From CAVYWD01 sp963772225 (GTDB taxonomy: Bacteria > Myxococcota > Myxococcia > Myxococcales > UBA5297), in contig CAVYWD010000002.1 in NCBI GenBank assembly GCA_963772225.1, positions 310,001 through 374,000 of the forward strand: a stretch of 64,000 nucleotides of DNA. The letters are read 5' to 3'. Position numbers and translations under genes: made by a program. Shown one piece after another: positions 1 to 8,995 of the stretch. The number at the start of each line of letters is the position of its first letter. Positions within the stretch are counted from its first letter, which is position 1. Under the pieces are notes generated by a model, which was given only the letters and a program-made list of their open reading frames with translations, was not told the DNA's origin and made no database searches.

Positions 1-937
1 GGTGCAGCGCCACGCCGGCCATCTGCCGCAGCATCTCGGCCTGGCGGTAGACCGCCTCGGAGACCGCGCGGCCGGAGGTGTCGACGAGGATCAAGTCCGC
101 GCTCGGGCAGCGCGCGAGCGCGGTCGCGAGCTCGGCGCCGTCCTTGGCCACGTAGGTCGGCACCCGCATGATCTTCCCGTAGCGCGAGAGCTGCTCCGAG
201 CCGCCGATGCGGTAGGTGTCCACGGTGATGAGCGCCACCCGCAGCCGGCTTTCCACGATGGCCTTGGCGGCGATCTTCGCGAGCGTGGTGGTCTTGCCGA
301 CGCCGGTCGGCCCCACCAGCGCCACCACCCGGCGCCCGTCCTGGCTCCACGGCGCGCGCCCGGGGATGAGGCGCCCGGCGATGAGGTCCTTCACCACCGA
401 CTCCAGCGGCACCGGCCGGCGGTGTTGGGCCGCGTCGTAGGCGGCCTGGCGCAGCATCTCCTCGGCCAGGGACTCCTCCACGCCCTGGTTCACCAGGCGC
501 CCGTAGAGCTCGGCCTGCGGCGGCGTCAGCGAGAGCTCGCGCTCGCCGCGCGTCTGCAGGCAGACCACCCGCATCTCGCGGCGCGCCTCCTCCAGCTCCT
601 TCTTCAGGCTCAGGACTTCGTGCGCGAGCCCGGACTCGTCGGGCGGCCTGGGCGGGCTCACCAGCGAGAGTGGGCGCGGCGCGGGAGGTGCCGGCTGTGA
701 CAGGAACGCCGGCTCCGCCAAGGGACGGCTCGCCAACGGCGGCGGCTTCGCGCGAGCGACGGCCTGTGCGAGCTCGTCGCTGACGGAGGCCGTGACCTCG
801 ATCTCCGGCGAGCGGAACAGGCCCCCGGCGACCTCTTGCGTGGAGACGATCACCGCCTCGGAGCCGAAAGCGGCCTTCACCGCCCGGAGGGCGGAGGCGG
901 CATCGGCGGCGCGGAAGGTTCGGACAGTCGCGGGCAT
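1..937 (-). CDS. flhF: Flagellar biosynthesis GTPase FlhF (3' end outside window)
   Basis: SRP-family GTPase that places and numbers polar flagella, acting at the inner face of the membrane. About 312 N-terminal codons are present and the C-terminus runs off the window. The start ATG at 937 begins MPATVRTFRA, the usual FlhF opening. An acidic, Pro-rich B region (about residues 50-110) precedes the NG domain. The P-loop GPTGVGKTTT is near residue 207, the G2 stretch VDTYRIGGSEQL near 235 and the G3 DTSGR near 284. It is the last visible gene of the fliL operon, 45 bp after flhA. In other bacteria flhG (fleN) usually follows, but that would be outside the window. Identification is secure. Confidence 0.95.
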   Translation of the reverse strand, partial: MPATVRTFRAADAASALRAVKAAFGSEAVIVSTQEVAGGLFRSPEIEVTASVSDELAQAVARAKPPPLASRPLAEPAFLSQPAPPAPRPLSLVSPPRPPDESGLAHEVLSLKKELEEARREMRVVCLQTRGERELSLTPPQAELYGRLVNQGVEESLAEEMLRQAAYDAAQHRRPVPLESVVKDLIAGRLIPGRAPWSQDGRRVVALVGPTGVGKTTTLAKIAAKAIVESRLRVALITVDTYRIGGSEQLSRYGKIMRVPTYVAKDGAELATALARCPSADLILVDTSGRAVSEAVYRQAEMLRQMAGVALH

Positions 938-982
938 TTCTCACTCCCACGTTTCCTGCTGAGACGAGGCAGTTGCCGAAGA

Positions 983-3043
983 TCACTGCGAAAGCTGGAC
1001 CAGGCCCGCCGGCTCGACCGTGGTGCCCGGGACCAGCTCCCGCGCGCTCACCACGAAGAGATCCGGAACGAACCGAGAGGCGAAGTCGAACAAGGGCTTG
1101 CGCAGGTCGGGCGGGGCGAGCACCACGGCGGGGCGACCCTCCGCGGCCAGGCTCGCGGCCTTCTGCTCCAGCGCGTGGATGAGCCGGCGCGCCGTCTCCA
1201 CGTCGGGGGCGAGCGCCAACTCTCCGTCGCTCGCGCCAACCGACGAGCGGAGCTGGTCCTCGGTGGCGCGGTCGAGCGTCAAAGCTCGGACAGTCCCCGC
1301 CGCGTCGGCGACCTTGGAGGTGATCTGCCGCGACAGCCGGCGCCGCGCCTGCTCGACCAGGAAGAGGGTGTCCTTGCTCTTGGGCGCCGCGTCGGCCACC
1401 GCCTCGAGCACGGTGCGCAGGTCTCGCACCGAGATGCCCTCGCGCAACAGCCCTCGCACCACGCGCACCAGCTCGCCCAGGTTGATGGTCCCAGGGAGCA
1501 CGTCCTCCACGAGCTTGGGCGCTTCCTTCGAGAGAGCGGCCACGAGCTCCTGCACCTCTTGGCGGCCGATGAGCTCGTAGGCGTTGCGGCGCAAGAGCTC
1601 GGAGAGGTGCGTGGTGAGCACCGACGCCGGGTCGACCAGCGTCAGGCCCGCCTGCTCGGCGCGGGGCCGGTCGGCCGGGCTTATCCAGACAGCCGGCAGG
1701 TTGAACGCGGGCTCGCGCGCGGGCAGACCGCCGACGGTGGGCTGCCCGCCGGACGGGTCCAGGGCCATCAGCCGGTCGACGTGCGCGACGCCCCGGGCGA
1801 TCTCCACGCCGCGCAGCTGGACGCGGTACTCGTTGGCGTCGAGGCGCAGGTTGTCGCGCAGATGAACCGAGGGCAGCACGATGCCAAGCTCTTCGGCAAG
1901 CTTCTTGCGCAGCGCCGTGATCCGCCCGGGCAGCTCGCCGCCCTTGGCCACGTCGATGAGCGGCAGGAGCGCGAAGCCGAGCTCCAGGCACACGGCGTCC
2001 AGCACCAGGAGGTCCTGGATGCGCTCGGCCTTCTTCGCCTCGGCGGGCCGCCTCTCGGAGGCCTTGGCCCGGGCCGTCGCGTTCGTGGCGCGGCGCGACA
2101 GGAGGTAGAGGCCGGCCGCCAGGATGCCGAAGGCGAAGGTGGGCAGGCCGGGCAAGAGCGCCAGCGTGCCCAACACGCCCGCGGTGCCCGACAGGACGCG
2201 CGCGTTGCCGAACATCTGCCCCTGCATCTGGCTGCCGAGCTCATCGCCCTGCGCGCGCGTGACGACGATACCGGCGGCGGTGGAGATGAGCAGGGCCGGC
2301 ATCTGGGCCACGAGGCCGTCGCCCACCGTGAGGAGCGTGTAGGTCTCGGCGGCCTGGGAGATGGACAGGTGGTCGCGGAGCAGGCCGGCGACGAGGCCGC
2401 CGACGATATTAATGAAAGTGATAGCGAGGCCGGCGACCGCGTCGCCGCGCACGAACTTGGAGGCGCCGTCCATGGCGCCGAAGAACTCGGCCTCGCGCTC
2501 CAGGGTCTGGCGCCGGCCCTTCGCCTCCTTGTCGTCGATGATGCCGGCGGCGAGGTCGGCGTCGATGGCCATCTGCTTGCCGGGCATCGCGTCCAAGGTA
2601 AAGCGCGCGGCCACCTCGGAGACGCGGCCGGAGCCCTTGGTGATGACCGCGAAGTTCACGACGAGGAGGATGAGGAACACCACCGCGCCGACGATGAGGC
2701 TGCCGCCCACCATGAAGCGGCCGAAGGTCTCGATGACGCGGCCGGCGGCGCTGGCGCCCTCGCCGCCGTGCAGGAGGATGAGCCGCGTGGTGGCGACGTT
2801 GAGGCCCAGCCGGAAGAGGGTGGCGATGAGCAGCAGCGAGGGGAAGACCGAGAAGTCGAGTGGCCGGCGCAGCCCAAGGCTGACCAGGAGCATCAGGATG
2901 GACAGGCCGATGTTCATCGCCAGCAGCACGTCCATCACGACGGCTGGCACCGGCAAGATGAGGATGGCGAGGACGCCGAGGACGGCGAAGGCGAGGAAGG
3001 TCTGAGCCGACCCGGACGGAGTGCCCTCGACCTGCCCGCTCAT
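983..3043 (-). CDS. flhA: Flagellar type III export protein FlhA
   Basis: Export-gate component that forms the nonameric cytoplasmic ring docking substrates and chaperones, and couples proton flow to export. The product is 686 aa, the usual family length. The N-terminal half is a membrane domain of hydrophobic segments (from about residue 15 to 310). It includes the FHIPEP-type loop around KGSGRVSEVAARFTLDAMPG, which is rich in charged residues. The C-terminal half is soluble. The start overlaps the flhB stop by 4 bp (ATGA), so the two are translationally coupled. No defect is visible. Confidence 0.97.
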   Translation of the reverse strand: MSGQVEGTPSGSAQTFLAFAVLGVLAILILPVPAVVMDVLLAMNIGLSILMLLVSLGLRRPLDFSVFPSLLLIATLFRLGLNVATTRLILLHGGEGASAAGRVIETFGRFMVGGSLIVGAVVFLILLVVNFAVITKGSGRVSEVAARFTLDAMPGKQMAIDADLAAGIIDDKEAKGRRQTLEREAEFFGAMDGASKFVRGDAVAGLAITFINIVGGLVAGLLRDHLSISQAAETYTLLTVGDGLVAQMPALLISTAAGIVVTRAQGDELGSQMQGQMFGNARVLSGTAGVLGTLALLPGLPTFAFGILAAGLYLLSRRATNATARAKASERRPAEAKKAERIQDLLVLDAVCLELGFALLPLIDVAKGGELPGRITALRKKLAEELGIVLPSVHLRDNLRLDANEYRVQLRGVEIARGVAHVDRLMALDPSGGQPTVGGLPAREPAFNLPAVWISPADRPRAEQAGLTLVDPASVLTTHLSELLRRNAYELIGRQEVQELVAALSKEAPKLVEDVLPGTINLGELVRVVRGLLREGISVRDLRTVLEAVADAAPKSKDTLFLVEQARRRLSRQITSKVADAAGTVRALTLDRATEDQLRSSVGASDGELALAPDVETARRLIHALEQKAASLAAEGRPAVVLAPPDLRKPLFDFASRFVPDLFVVSARELVPGTTVEPAGLVQLSQ

Positions 3044-4104
3044 GCGGCCACCCCGGCGTTCGGGTTTCTACCCGTCACGCGATAGACGAAGGCGAGGATG
3101 GCGGCGACCGCGCGGTAGGTCTCCGCCGGCACCTCGCGGCCGACCTTGACGCGCTTGTAGAGCAGCCGCGCCAGAGGAATGTCTTGCACGATGGGGATGC
3201 CGCTCTCCCGGGCTATCTCGCGCATCCGCTCGGCCTGCGTTCCCTTGCCCTTGAACAAGACGCGCGGCGCCTTCCCCTCGCCTCTGCGGTAGCGGATGGC
3301 CACCGCGATGTGCGTCGGGTTGACGACGAGTGCGTCCGCCTTGGGCACCTCGGTCTTCGCCCGCCCCTTGACGAGCTCGCGGTGCCGACGGCGGCGCCGC
3401 CCGCGGAGGAGGGGATCGCCCTCTTCTTCCTTGTATTCGCGCTTGGCTTCGTCGCGGGTCATGGTCATGCGCTGGTGGAATCGACGTCGGGTCAGTGCAA
3501 GGTCCAAGCCCGCGATGAGAAAGAGCGCCACCAGGACGCGCCCCAGAGCGCGCGACATGGGCGCGAAGAGCGCGGCGACGAGCGCGCCGGGGCTTCGGTC
3601 GAGCAGCGAGGGCAGCGTCAGGAAGTCGGCCTTGAGCGAGGACCAGAGGACCATGGCCAGCGCCAGGAGCTTGACCAGCGACATGCCCAGGTCGGCGAGG
3701 AACTCTTTGGAGAAGAGCCGCCCCAGGCGCTGGCCTTCGAAGAGCCGCTCCAGGTTCGGCAGCGCCAGGTTCGGCCAGACGCCGCCCTTGGTCTGCGCGA
3801 CCGTGACCGCGATGCTGCAGAGCGCCGAGGCGCCACAAATCACGGCCGCCAAGAGCAACAAGGTGCCGAGGCGAGGCGCGGGCCCCGCGGCCTTCTCGGG
3901 GAGGTGCCGGAGCGCCTCGGAGACGATGCCCAAAAGCTCCTGCAGGGCCCTGCCGCCGGCGGCCGTGAGGGCGCACGCGCCCGCCGCGAGAGACGCCGCC
4001 ACGCCCAGGTCCCGGCCCAGCGGCAGCTGGCCTTCCTCGAAGGCGGCGCGGACCCGGCGTTGGGACTCCTGCTCGGTCTTGTCGTCCTTTTCTTCATCGG
4101 CCAT
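3040..4104 (-). CDS. flhB: Flagellar export switch protein FlhB
   Basis: Export-gate protein whose autocleavage switches specificity from rod/hook to filament substrates. At 354 aa it is of normal length. It starts with the charged MADEEKDDKTEQES and has four membrane segments. The cytoplasmic domain carries the autocleavage motif NPTH at residues 262-265, within VVNPTHIAVAIRY. The neighbours are fliR upstream and flhA downstream (4-bp overlap), the common FliR-FlhB-FlhA order. The hook-length protein FliK, which triggers this switch, is encoded in the other flagellar operon (32174-36097). Confidence 0.97.
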   Translation of the reverse strand: MADEEKDDKTEQESQRRVRAAFEEGQLPLGRDLGVAASLAAGACALTAAGGRALQELLGIVSEALRHLPEKAAGPAPRLGTLLLLAAVICGASALCSIAVTVAQTKGGVWPNLALPNLERLFEGQRLGRLFSKEFLADLGMSLVKLLALAMVLWSSLKADFLTLPSLLDRSPGALVAALFAPMSRALGRVLVALFLIAGLDLALTRRRFHQRMTMTRDEAKREYKEEEGDPLLRGRRRRRHRELVKGRAKTEVPKADALVVNPTHIAVAIRYRRGEGKAPRVLFKGKGTQAERMREIARESGIPIVQDIPLARLLYKRVKVGREVPAETYRAVAAILAFVYRVTGRNPNAGVAA

Positions 4105-4113
4105 GCGGCGGAC

Positions 4114-4854
4114 CTATCGGAAGATCGCGACGGCCGAGCGCGCCGCGAGCTGCGCGGCTGCGGGCGCGGCCAGGAACAGCGCGGCCCCGCCGGAGAGCAG
4201 CGAGATGGAGAAGCCGATGTTCTGCAGGCTCAGCTGCGGGACGCTGCGGTTGAGCACGCCGAGCGTGGCGTTGCCCAAGAGCCCCGCCGCCATGAACGGG
4301 AAGGAGAGGCGCACCGCGAGCGCGGTGGCCCACGCCGCCGTGACCGCGGCGGTCTGCGCCGCCTGGGCGAGGCCCGCCGCGCTCCCGGGCGGGTGCTCGG
4401 CCACGGAGCGGCAGAGCCACGCGATGGCCTCGCCGTGCAGGTCGGCGGCGACCGCGAACGCCAGGGCCAGGGTCGAGAAGATCTGGCTGACCACCGACGA
4501 GGAGGCGCCGTTGAAGGGGTCCAAAACCGAGCCGTAGCCCAGGCCGGCGGCGAGCCCCGCGGCGCTGCCGGCGCCCGAGGCGGCTTCGATCACGAGGCGG
4601 GAGCAGAGCCCCGCCGAAAGCCCGATGGCCGCCTCGACCGCGCCGGCGAAGGCGAGCCCGAAGAGGCCCTGCGGAGGCGCCGCCGCGGGCATGCCCGCGC
4701 CGGAGTAGATGGCCGCCGAGGCGGCGAACGCGATGCCCAGGCGCAGCCGCGCGGGCACCGTGGTGGCGGAGAAGATGGGCGCCGCCATCACCAGGCCCGC
4801 GGTGCGGAAGAGCACCAGCGCGAATCCGTAGGCTTGGGGGAGGGCGAAGTCCAT
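4114..4854 (-). CDS. fliR: Flagellar export gate protein FliR
   Basis: Integral membrane protein of the FliP5-FliQ4-FliR1 export gate. The chosen ATG (4854) gives 246 aa beginning MDFALPQAYGF, which matches FliR N-termini. A longer in-frame start at 4908 adds 18 residues of poor character and is less likely. About six hydrophobic segments cover most of the chain, with the family-typical AAPIFSATTVPARLRLGIAF early on. The gene lies between fliQ and flhB in the fliL operon. Confidence 0.95.
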   Translation of the reverse strand: MDFALPQAYGFALVLFRTAGLVMAAPIFSATTVPARLRLGIAFAASAAIYSGAGMPAAAPPQGLFGLAFAGAVEAAIGLSAGLCSRLVIEAASGAGSAAGLAAGLGYGSVLDPFNGASSSVVSQIFSTLALAFAVAADLHGEAIAWLCRSVAEHPPGSAAGLAQAAQTAAVTAAWATALAVRLSFPFMAAGLLGNATLGVLNRSVPQLSLQNIGFSISLLSGGAALFLAAPAAAQLAARSAVAIFR

Positions 4855-4915
4855 GAGGAGATGGGCCTTGGAAGCGAGGTGAGCAAAGCCGGGTTCGGAT
4901 TCCCTCACTTCCCTT

Positions 4916-5179
4916 TCATTGCCCTGTCATTCGGACCACCGCAGAAGAAAAGAAGTCGGCGAAGCGCTGCATCATCCAACCGCCCAGAAACCAGCAGAGG
5001 AGGAGCCCGGCGCCGACGCGGGGCAGAAAGCTGACGGCGGAGTCGTTGATCTGCGTCGCCGCCTGGAGCACGCCGAGCGCGAAGCCGACGACGAGCATGG
5101 CGCCGAACAGCGGCCCCCCCACGGTCCCGAGCAGGATGAGCCCCTCGCGAAACAACGTCGCCGGCAAGTCGGGTGACAT
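4916..5179 (-). CDS. fliQ: Flagellar export gate protein FliQ
   Basis: Small export-gate subunit, 87 aa, with two membrane helices. A charged N-terminus MSPDLPATLFREGL is followed by a Gly-rich helix and the family-typical ATQINDSAVSFLP loop. The ATG at 5179 lies 2 bp after the fliP stop, so coupling with fliP is likely. Length and position in the fliP-fliQ-fliR order make the call secure. Confidence 0.96.
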   Translation of the reverse strand: MSPDLPATLFREGLILLGTVGGPLFGAMLVVGFALGVLQAATQINDSAVSFLPRVGAGLLLCWFLGGWMMQRFADFFSSAVVRMTGQ

Positions 5180-5181
5180 GG

Positions 5182-5870
5182 CTAGAAGCTCCTGGCCAGC
5201 GACGCGACGACCAGGTGCCAGCCGTCCGCCATAAGGAAGATGCCGAGCTTGAGCGGAAGCGCCACGAGCGAGGGAGGCACCATCATCATGCCCAGCGACA
5301 TGAGGATGGCGGAGACGAACAGGTCCACCAGCAGGAGCGGGACGTAGACCAAGAGGCCCATGCGGAAGGCGGTGGTCAGCTCAGAGAATCATGAACGCGG
5401 GCACCGCCACCGTCATGGGGATGGCGTCGGTGCGGGAGGGCGCCGGGGCCCGCGGAGATCTCGTAGAAGAGCCTCAGGTCCTTCTCGCGCGTCTGCCGGA
5501 GCATGAATTCGCGCAGCGGCCCGGCGCCGCGGGACAGCGCCTCCGAGTAGCCAATCCGGTCCTCCAGGTACGGGTTCAGGGCGTCCTGGTAGACCTTCTG
5601 CGCGGGCTCGGCCATGACGAAGCAGGTGAGCGCGAGGGAGAGGCCGACGAGCACCTGGTTCGGGGGCAAGGACGGCGTGCCCAGCGCTTGGCGCAGGAAC
5701 GACAGCACGATGACGATGCGCGTGAACGAGGTGACCGAGACGAAGATGGCGCTGGCGAAGGAGAGGGCGGTCAGCAGCAGGAAGACCTTCACCGCGCTCG
5801 AGCCGCCCCCGCCGACCGAGAGGGACAGGCCGGGCTCGGCGGCCGCGGCCAGCGCGCCGAAGGAGCTCAC
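5182..5870 (-). CDS. fliP: Flagellar export gate protein FliP (two apparent frameshifts)
   Basis: Forms the pentameric core of the export gate. The start is a GTG at 5870 that overlaps the fliO stop (GTGA). The N-terminus has a cleavable-signal character, followed by the conserved SSAVKVFLLLTALSFASAIF and SFTRIVIVLSFLRQALGT. The frame breaks twice. Near 5445-5450 a run of four C on the coding strand should be three, restoring PAPSRTDAIPMTV. Near 5390 GATTCTC should read GATCTC, restoring the invariant FMISELTTAF. With both single-base insertions removed the protein is 228 aa and ends WHLVVASLARSF. The exact return to conserved residues argues for sequence error, not decay. A frameshifted export gate could not support a flagellum. 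Confidence 0.9.
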
Positions 5871-6956
5871 GACACCCTCCCCACCATGCCCGACTCGAGC
5901 TTGCGCCGTAGGTCGCGGTCCTCCGCGCTCTCGGCGAGCAGCGACTCGAAGCTCACCTCGGGCTTGTGCGGCTTGTGGCTGAGCAGCCGGTCGAGCAAGC
6001 TCGCCTGGCCTTCGCTCGGCCTGGGCTCCTGGGGCGCGGCAGGCGCGGGGGCGGGCGGAAGCTCGTCGAGCTCGGCCTCGAGCGCGGCGGGCGAGAGGCC
6101 GGCCGCCAGCGCGTCCTCGGCCGCCGTCAGCGACGCGTCGCCGCGGACGGTGGTGAGGAGGCTGATCCCCGCCTCCGAGGTCCCCAGGAGCAGCGTCTCG
6201 GCGCCCACCTTGGCGATGACCAGCGAGCGCTTGGGCCCCAGGTTCGCCGTCTCGACGATGTTCACGATGTGCGGCGAGCGCGCGCGCCGCTTGGCCGCGA
6301 AGAAGGCGCCCGCGCCCAGCGCGGCGAGCGCCCCGAGCCCGAGCGCCCACGAGGCAAAGCCCTGCGGCTGGGCATCGGCGCGCGGCGGCTCGGCGGAGAG
6401 CGGGTTGACGACGGGCGAGCTCGGCGTCGCCGTCTCGCCAGCGTTCGCCTCCGGGGCCTTGGGCTTCGGGGGATCGGCCGGGAGCTGAACCATCGTGCGG
6501 AGCCGCTCCGCCGGGGTCGTCGGCTGCACCTTCGCGGTCCTCTCGCCGTCGGGTTGGGCCGCGCGATCGCCTGCGACGGGGACGGGGCCCGCGCCCTTGA
6601 GCGTGCAGCGGAGCGTCGCCGAGACCCCGCTCCCTTCCGCCGCGAGCGCGACCGGGCCCGAGCAGTCGAGCCGGTTGCCGATGGGGACCTGGAGCTCGAC
6701 GCCGTCGGCGGTGCGGCGGGCCGACACGGGCGCGCCGGAGCTGCGGCCGAAGGTGCGCTCCGGCGCATCGAGCGAGGCGCCCGAGAATCTGGATCAGCAG
6801 CGACCGGCCCTGGAACGCCGCTCGCGCGCGCTCCGGCGCGAGCGGCGCCTTGGCGTGGGCGGTCACGACCAGGGTCTCGCCGTCCCAGCCGACGTCGACG
6901 TCGGCGAGGTTGGGGTTGGCGGCGAGGGAGGCGGCGACGAAGAGAGAGCTCCACAT
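5867..6956 (-). CDS. fliO: Flagellar biosynthetic protein FliO (one apparent frameshift)
   Basis: Helper for assembly of the FliP export-gate complex. The ATG at 6956 has GGAG about 10 nt upstream; a TTG at 6980 overlapping fliN is a weaker alternative. An N-terminal signal-like helix is followed by an extracytoplasmic region of about 180 residues (MWSSLFVAAS onward), a membrane helix near residues 198-220 and a cytoplasmic tail. The tail contains the FliO core HIVNIVETANLGPKRSLVIA. Near 6790 the coding strand has GATTCTC where GATCTC restores LIQISGASLDAPERTFG. Corrected length is 362 aa, long for FliO because of the added periplasmic and C-terminal parts. Confidence 0.85.
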
Positions 6957-6976
6957 GGCGTAGGTCTCCAAAGGGT

Positions 6977-7285
6977 TCAACGCAGCCGCGCGATGCGCTC
7001 GGAGGGGCTGACGATGTCGGTGATGCGGATGCCGAACTTGTCGTTGACGACCACGGCCTCGCCGCGGGCAATCAGCCGGTCGTTCACCAAGATGTCCAGA
7101 GGCTCGCCGGCCACCTTGTCGAGCTCGATGACCGAGCCGGGGCCCAGCGACAGCAGGTCCTGGATGGTCATGCGCGATCGGCCGAGCTCCACTGTCAGAT
7201 CGAGCGGCACATCGAGCAGCAGGTCCAGCCGCCGGGTCGAGCGATCACCGCTGCCGGCCGGCGGGGCCGGGGTCTGGGTCGTCAT
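6977..7285 (-). CDS. fliN: Flagellar motor switch protein FliN
   Basis: C-ring component of the switch, 102 aa. The ATG at 7285 has GAGG 9 nt upstream and begins MTTQTPAPPAGS; an upstream in-frame start (7363) would overlap fliM and is rejected. The SpoA (surface presentation of antigens) domain spans most of the chain. Conserved pieces are LLLDVPLDLTVELG, LGPGSVIELDKVAGEPLDI and VNDRLIARGEAVVVNDKFGI. It lies 31 bp after fliM. Confidence 0.96.
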   Translation of the reverse strand: MTTQTPAPPAGSGDRSTRRLDLLLDVPLDLTVELGRSRMTIQDLLSLGPGSVIELDKVAGEPLDILVNDRLIARGEAVVVNDKFGIRITDIVSPSERIARLR

Positions 7286-7316
7286 GGGAAGTGCCTCGTC
7301 GAGCAGCCGCTTCGCG

Positions 7317-8324
7317 TCAGGAGGTCGGCGGAATCGCGGTGCCTGCCTCTCGGCCGTGCACATCGCGTTCCACGACCATCGCCAAATTTCCGCCGGCCAC
7401 CTTCACCGAGCCGGTCAGCTTGGCGCGCCCCTCGACGTAGACGTTGAGCGGCTGGGCCTCGGCGGTGTCGAGGCCGATCACGTCGCCGACTTCGAGCGAG
7501 AGGAGGCGCTCGAGGGTGAGCTGGACGTGGCCCAGCACCGCGCGCATGCCCACGGTGACCTGCTCGATCTCTCGCGCGAAGTTCGCGGCGAACTTCGCGT
7601 CGCCGCCGTAGTTCATCCGCGGCGGGCTGGTGAGGAGCTTCTTGGCGGTCTCCACCGAGGCGTACGGGATAGCGAGCTGAAGCCGGCCCGCGATGGCGCC
7701 GGAGATCTCGAACGTGGAGAGCACCGCCACGTCGTTGGGCGGCGCGATGGTCGCGAGCCGCGGGTCGCTCTCGAAGCGGACCACCTCGGGCTTGAAGGGC
7801 AGCACCTCGGCCCAGGCCGCTGCCATGGCGTCGGTGAGGATGGAGAGCAGGCGGCGCAGGACCAGCCGCTCCACCGAGGTCAGCTCGCGCCGCGTCTCCG
7901 AGGGCACGTCGTCGCGGCGGACCTTCCGGTCGCCCAGGGCAGCCGCCAGGAGCCCCTCGGCGAGCCCGGGCTCGAAGACCGCGACCGAGAGGCCGTGGCC
8001 GGCTCCCAGCGTCATGATGCACAGGGTGGCGGGAGGCGCGAGCAGGACGTTGAAGTCGGCGAACTTGAGCAGCGTCGCGGGCGTGGTGCTCACGCGGATG
8101 GACAGGCGCGTGCGCCCCGATAGGCCGGTGGCGAGGACCGACGCGACGCGCTCGTTAATGGCGTCGAGCGTCGGCATTTGCCCGCGGATGATCCGGTCCT
8201 GGCTGGTCAGGTCATACGCGACGACCGAGGAGCCCGGGGTCGCCGAGGGCGTGGTCGGCACGCGGCTCTCCTGGATCGCGCTCATCAGCGCGTTGAGCTC
8301 CTCTGGGTTGAGGGCGGCCGACAT
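7317..8324 (-). CDS. fliM: Flagellar motor switch protein FliM
   Basis: C-ring protein that binds CheY-P and sets rotation sense. It has 335 aa. The N-terminus MSAALNPEELNALMSAI resembles the LSQDEIDALL-type CheY-binding peptide. The middle domain has YDLTSQDRIIRGQMPTLD, and a C-terminal SpoA domain ends near EAQPLNVYVEGR. Its neighbours are fliL upstream (12-bp gap) and fliN downstream. The matching CheY candidate is at 26463-26825. Confidence 0.97.
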   Translation of the reverse strand: MSAALNPEELNALMSAIQESRVPTTPSATPGSSVVAYDLTSQDRIIRGQMPTLDAINERVASVLATGLSGRTRLSIRVSTTPATLLKFADFNVLLAPPATLCIMTLGAGHGLSVAVFEPGLAEGLLAAALGDRKVRRDDVPSETRRELTSVERLVLRRLLSILTDAMAAAWAEVLPFKPEVVRFESDPRLATIAPPNDVAVLSTFEISGAIAGRLQLAIPYASVETAKKLLTSPPRMNYGGDAKFAANFAREIEQVTVGMRAVLGHVQLTLERLLSLEVGDVIGLDTAEAQPLNVYVEGRAKLTGSVKVAGGNLAMVVERDVHGREAGTAIPPTS

Positions 8325-8336
8325 GGGGTGCCTTGG

Positions 8337-8900
8337 TTACTGGACGACGAAGTCGGTGATGTAGAGGGCGCGCACGCGCTTACCGGGGACCAGCTCCTCC
8401 ACCTTCTTGAACAGCTCCTGCTTGGTGCGGGCGAGAGCCTCGCTCCCCATCAGCTCTTCGGTGGTGCGGTCGCTGAAGTAGGCGATGAAGGCGTCGCGCA
8501 GGCGCGGCAGGTAGAGGGTCACCTTCTCCTTGTCGGGCTCGCCGGCCAACTCCAGCTCCACGGCGAGGCGGGCGTAACGCTCCGCTTCAGGGTTGCGAAG
8601 GTGAACGACGAAGTCCGGCATCTTGAGGGTCGGCCCGACCGACGGGCCCTCCTTGCCGTGGTCGTCGCCGTGCTCGTCCGAGTGCTCGCTGCCGTGCTCG
8701 TCCTTCTTCGCCCCGTGGGACGCCTCGCCGCTCTTGGCCGCGGCGGCTCCGCCCGCGGGCTTGAGGAGCGTCACGCCCAGGACCCCGGCCATGAGCGCGC
8801 TGTTGAGGACGAGGAGGATGGGGACGAGCTTGCCCTTGGGCGGAGGCGCAGCGGCGGCCTGCGCCGGTGCGGCGGTGCCTTCTGGCTTCTGGTCGCTCAT
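8337..8900 (-). CDS. fliL: Flagellar basal body-associated protein FliL
   Basis: Stator-associated inner-membrane protein, 187 aa. A Pro/Ala-rich cytoplasmic tail precedes one membrane helix (about residues 25-45). A His/Asp/Glu-rich linker follows (HGAKKDEHGSEHSDEHGDDH), then the periplasmic FliL domain with the typical FVVHLRNPEAERYARLAVEL. The ATG at 8900 was chosen because an upstream in-frame ATG (8951) would lie inside the predicted -24/-12 promoter. It is the first gene of the export operon and has a strong sigma-54 promoter match 47 bp upstream. The acidic/His-rich linker could bind metal, but that is speculation. Confidence 0.94.
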   Translation of the reverse strand: MSDQKPEGTAAPAQAAAAPPPKGKLVPILLVLNSALMAGVLGVTLLKPAGGAAAAKSGEASHGAKKDEHGSEHSDEHGDDHGKEGPSVGPTLKMPDFVVHLRNPEAERYARLAVELELAGEPDKEKVTLYLPRLRDAFIAYFSDRTTEELMGSEALARTKQELFKKVEELVPGKRVRALYITDFVVQ

Positions 8901-8946
8901 GGTGTTCTGCCCTCGAGCCGAAATTCCGCAGACGTCCGCAGATTCG

Positions 8947-8962
8947 AGCAATCCCCATGCCC
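8947..8962 (-). promoter_or_regulatory. Sigma-54 (-24/-12) promoter of the fliL operon
   Basis: The minus strand reads GGGCATGGGGATTGCT. Against the consensus TGGCACG-N4-TTGCW this has two mismatches and the exact GG-N10-GC spacing. The predicted start is near 8937, giving a leader of about 37 nt before the fliL ATG. Confidence 0.75.
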
Positions 8963-8995
8963 GAACGTCGCGAGCCCTTCGACATGGGTGGCCGA

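Noticed and set aside
836..3085. Plus-strand open frame of about 749 codons opposite flhA
   Set aside because: A mirror of the high-GC third-position bias of flhA. Composition is Arg/Gly/His/Gln-rich without domains, while the opposite strand encodes an intact FlhA.
5380..5460. Programmed +1 frameshifting in fliP
   Set aside because: One site resembles the RF2 slip (CTC TGA). Deleting the extra base restores the invariant Ser of FMISEL, whereas a slip would not. A second break and nine others in unrelated genes favour sequence error.
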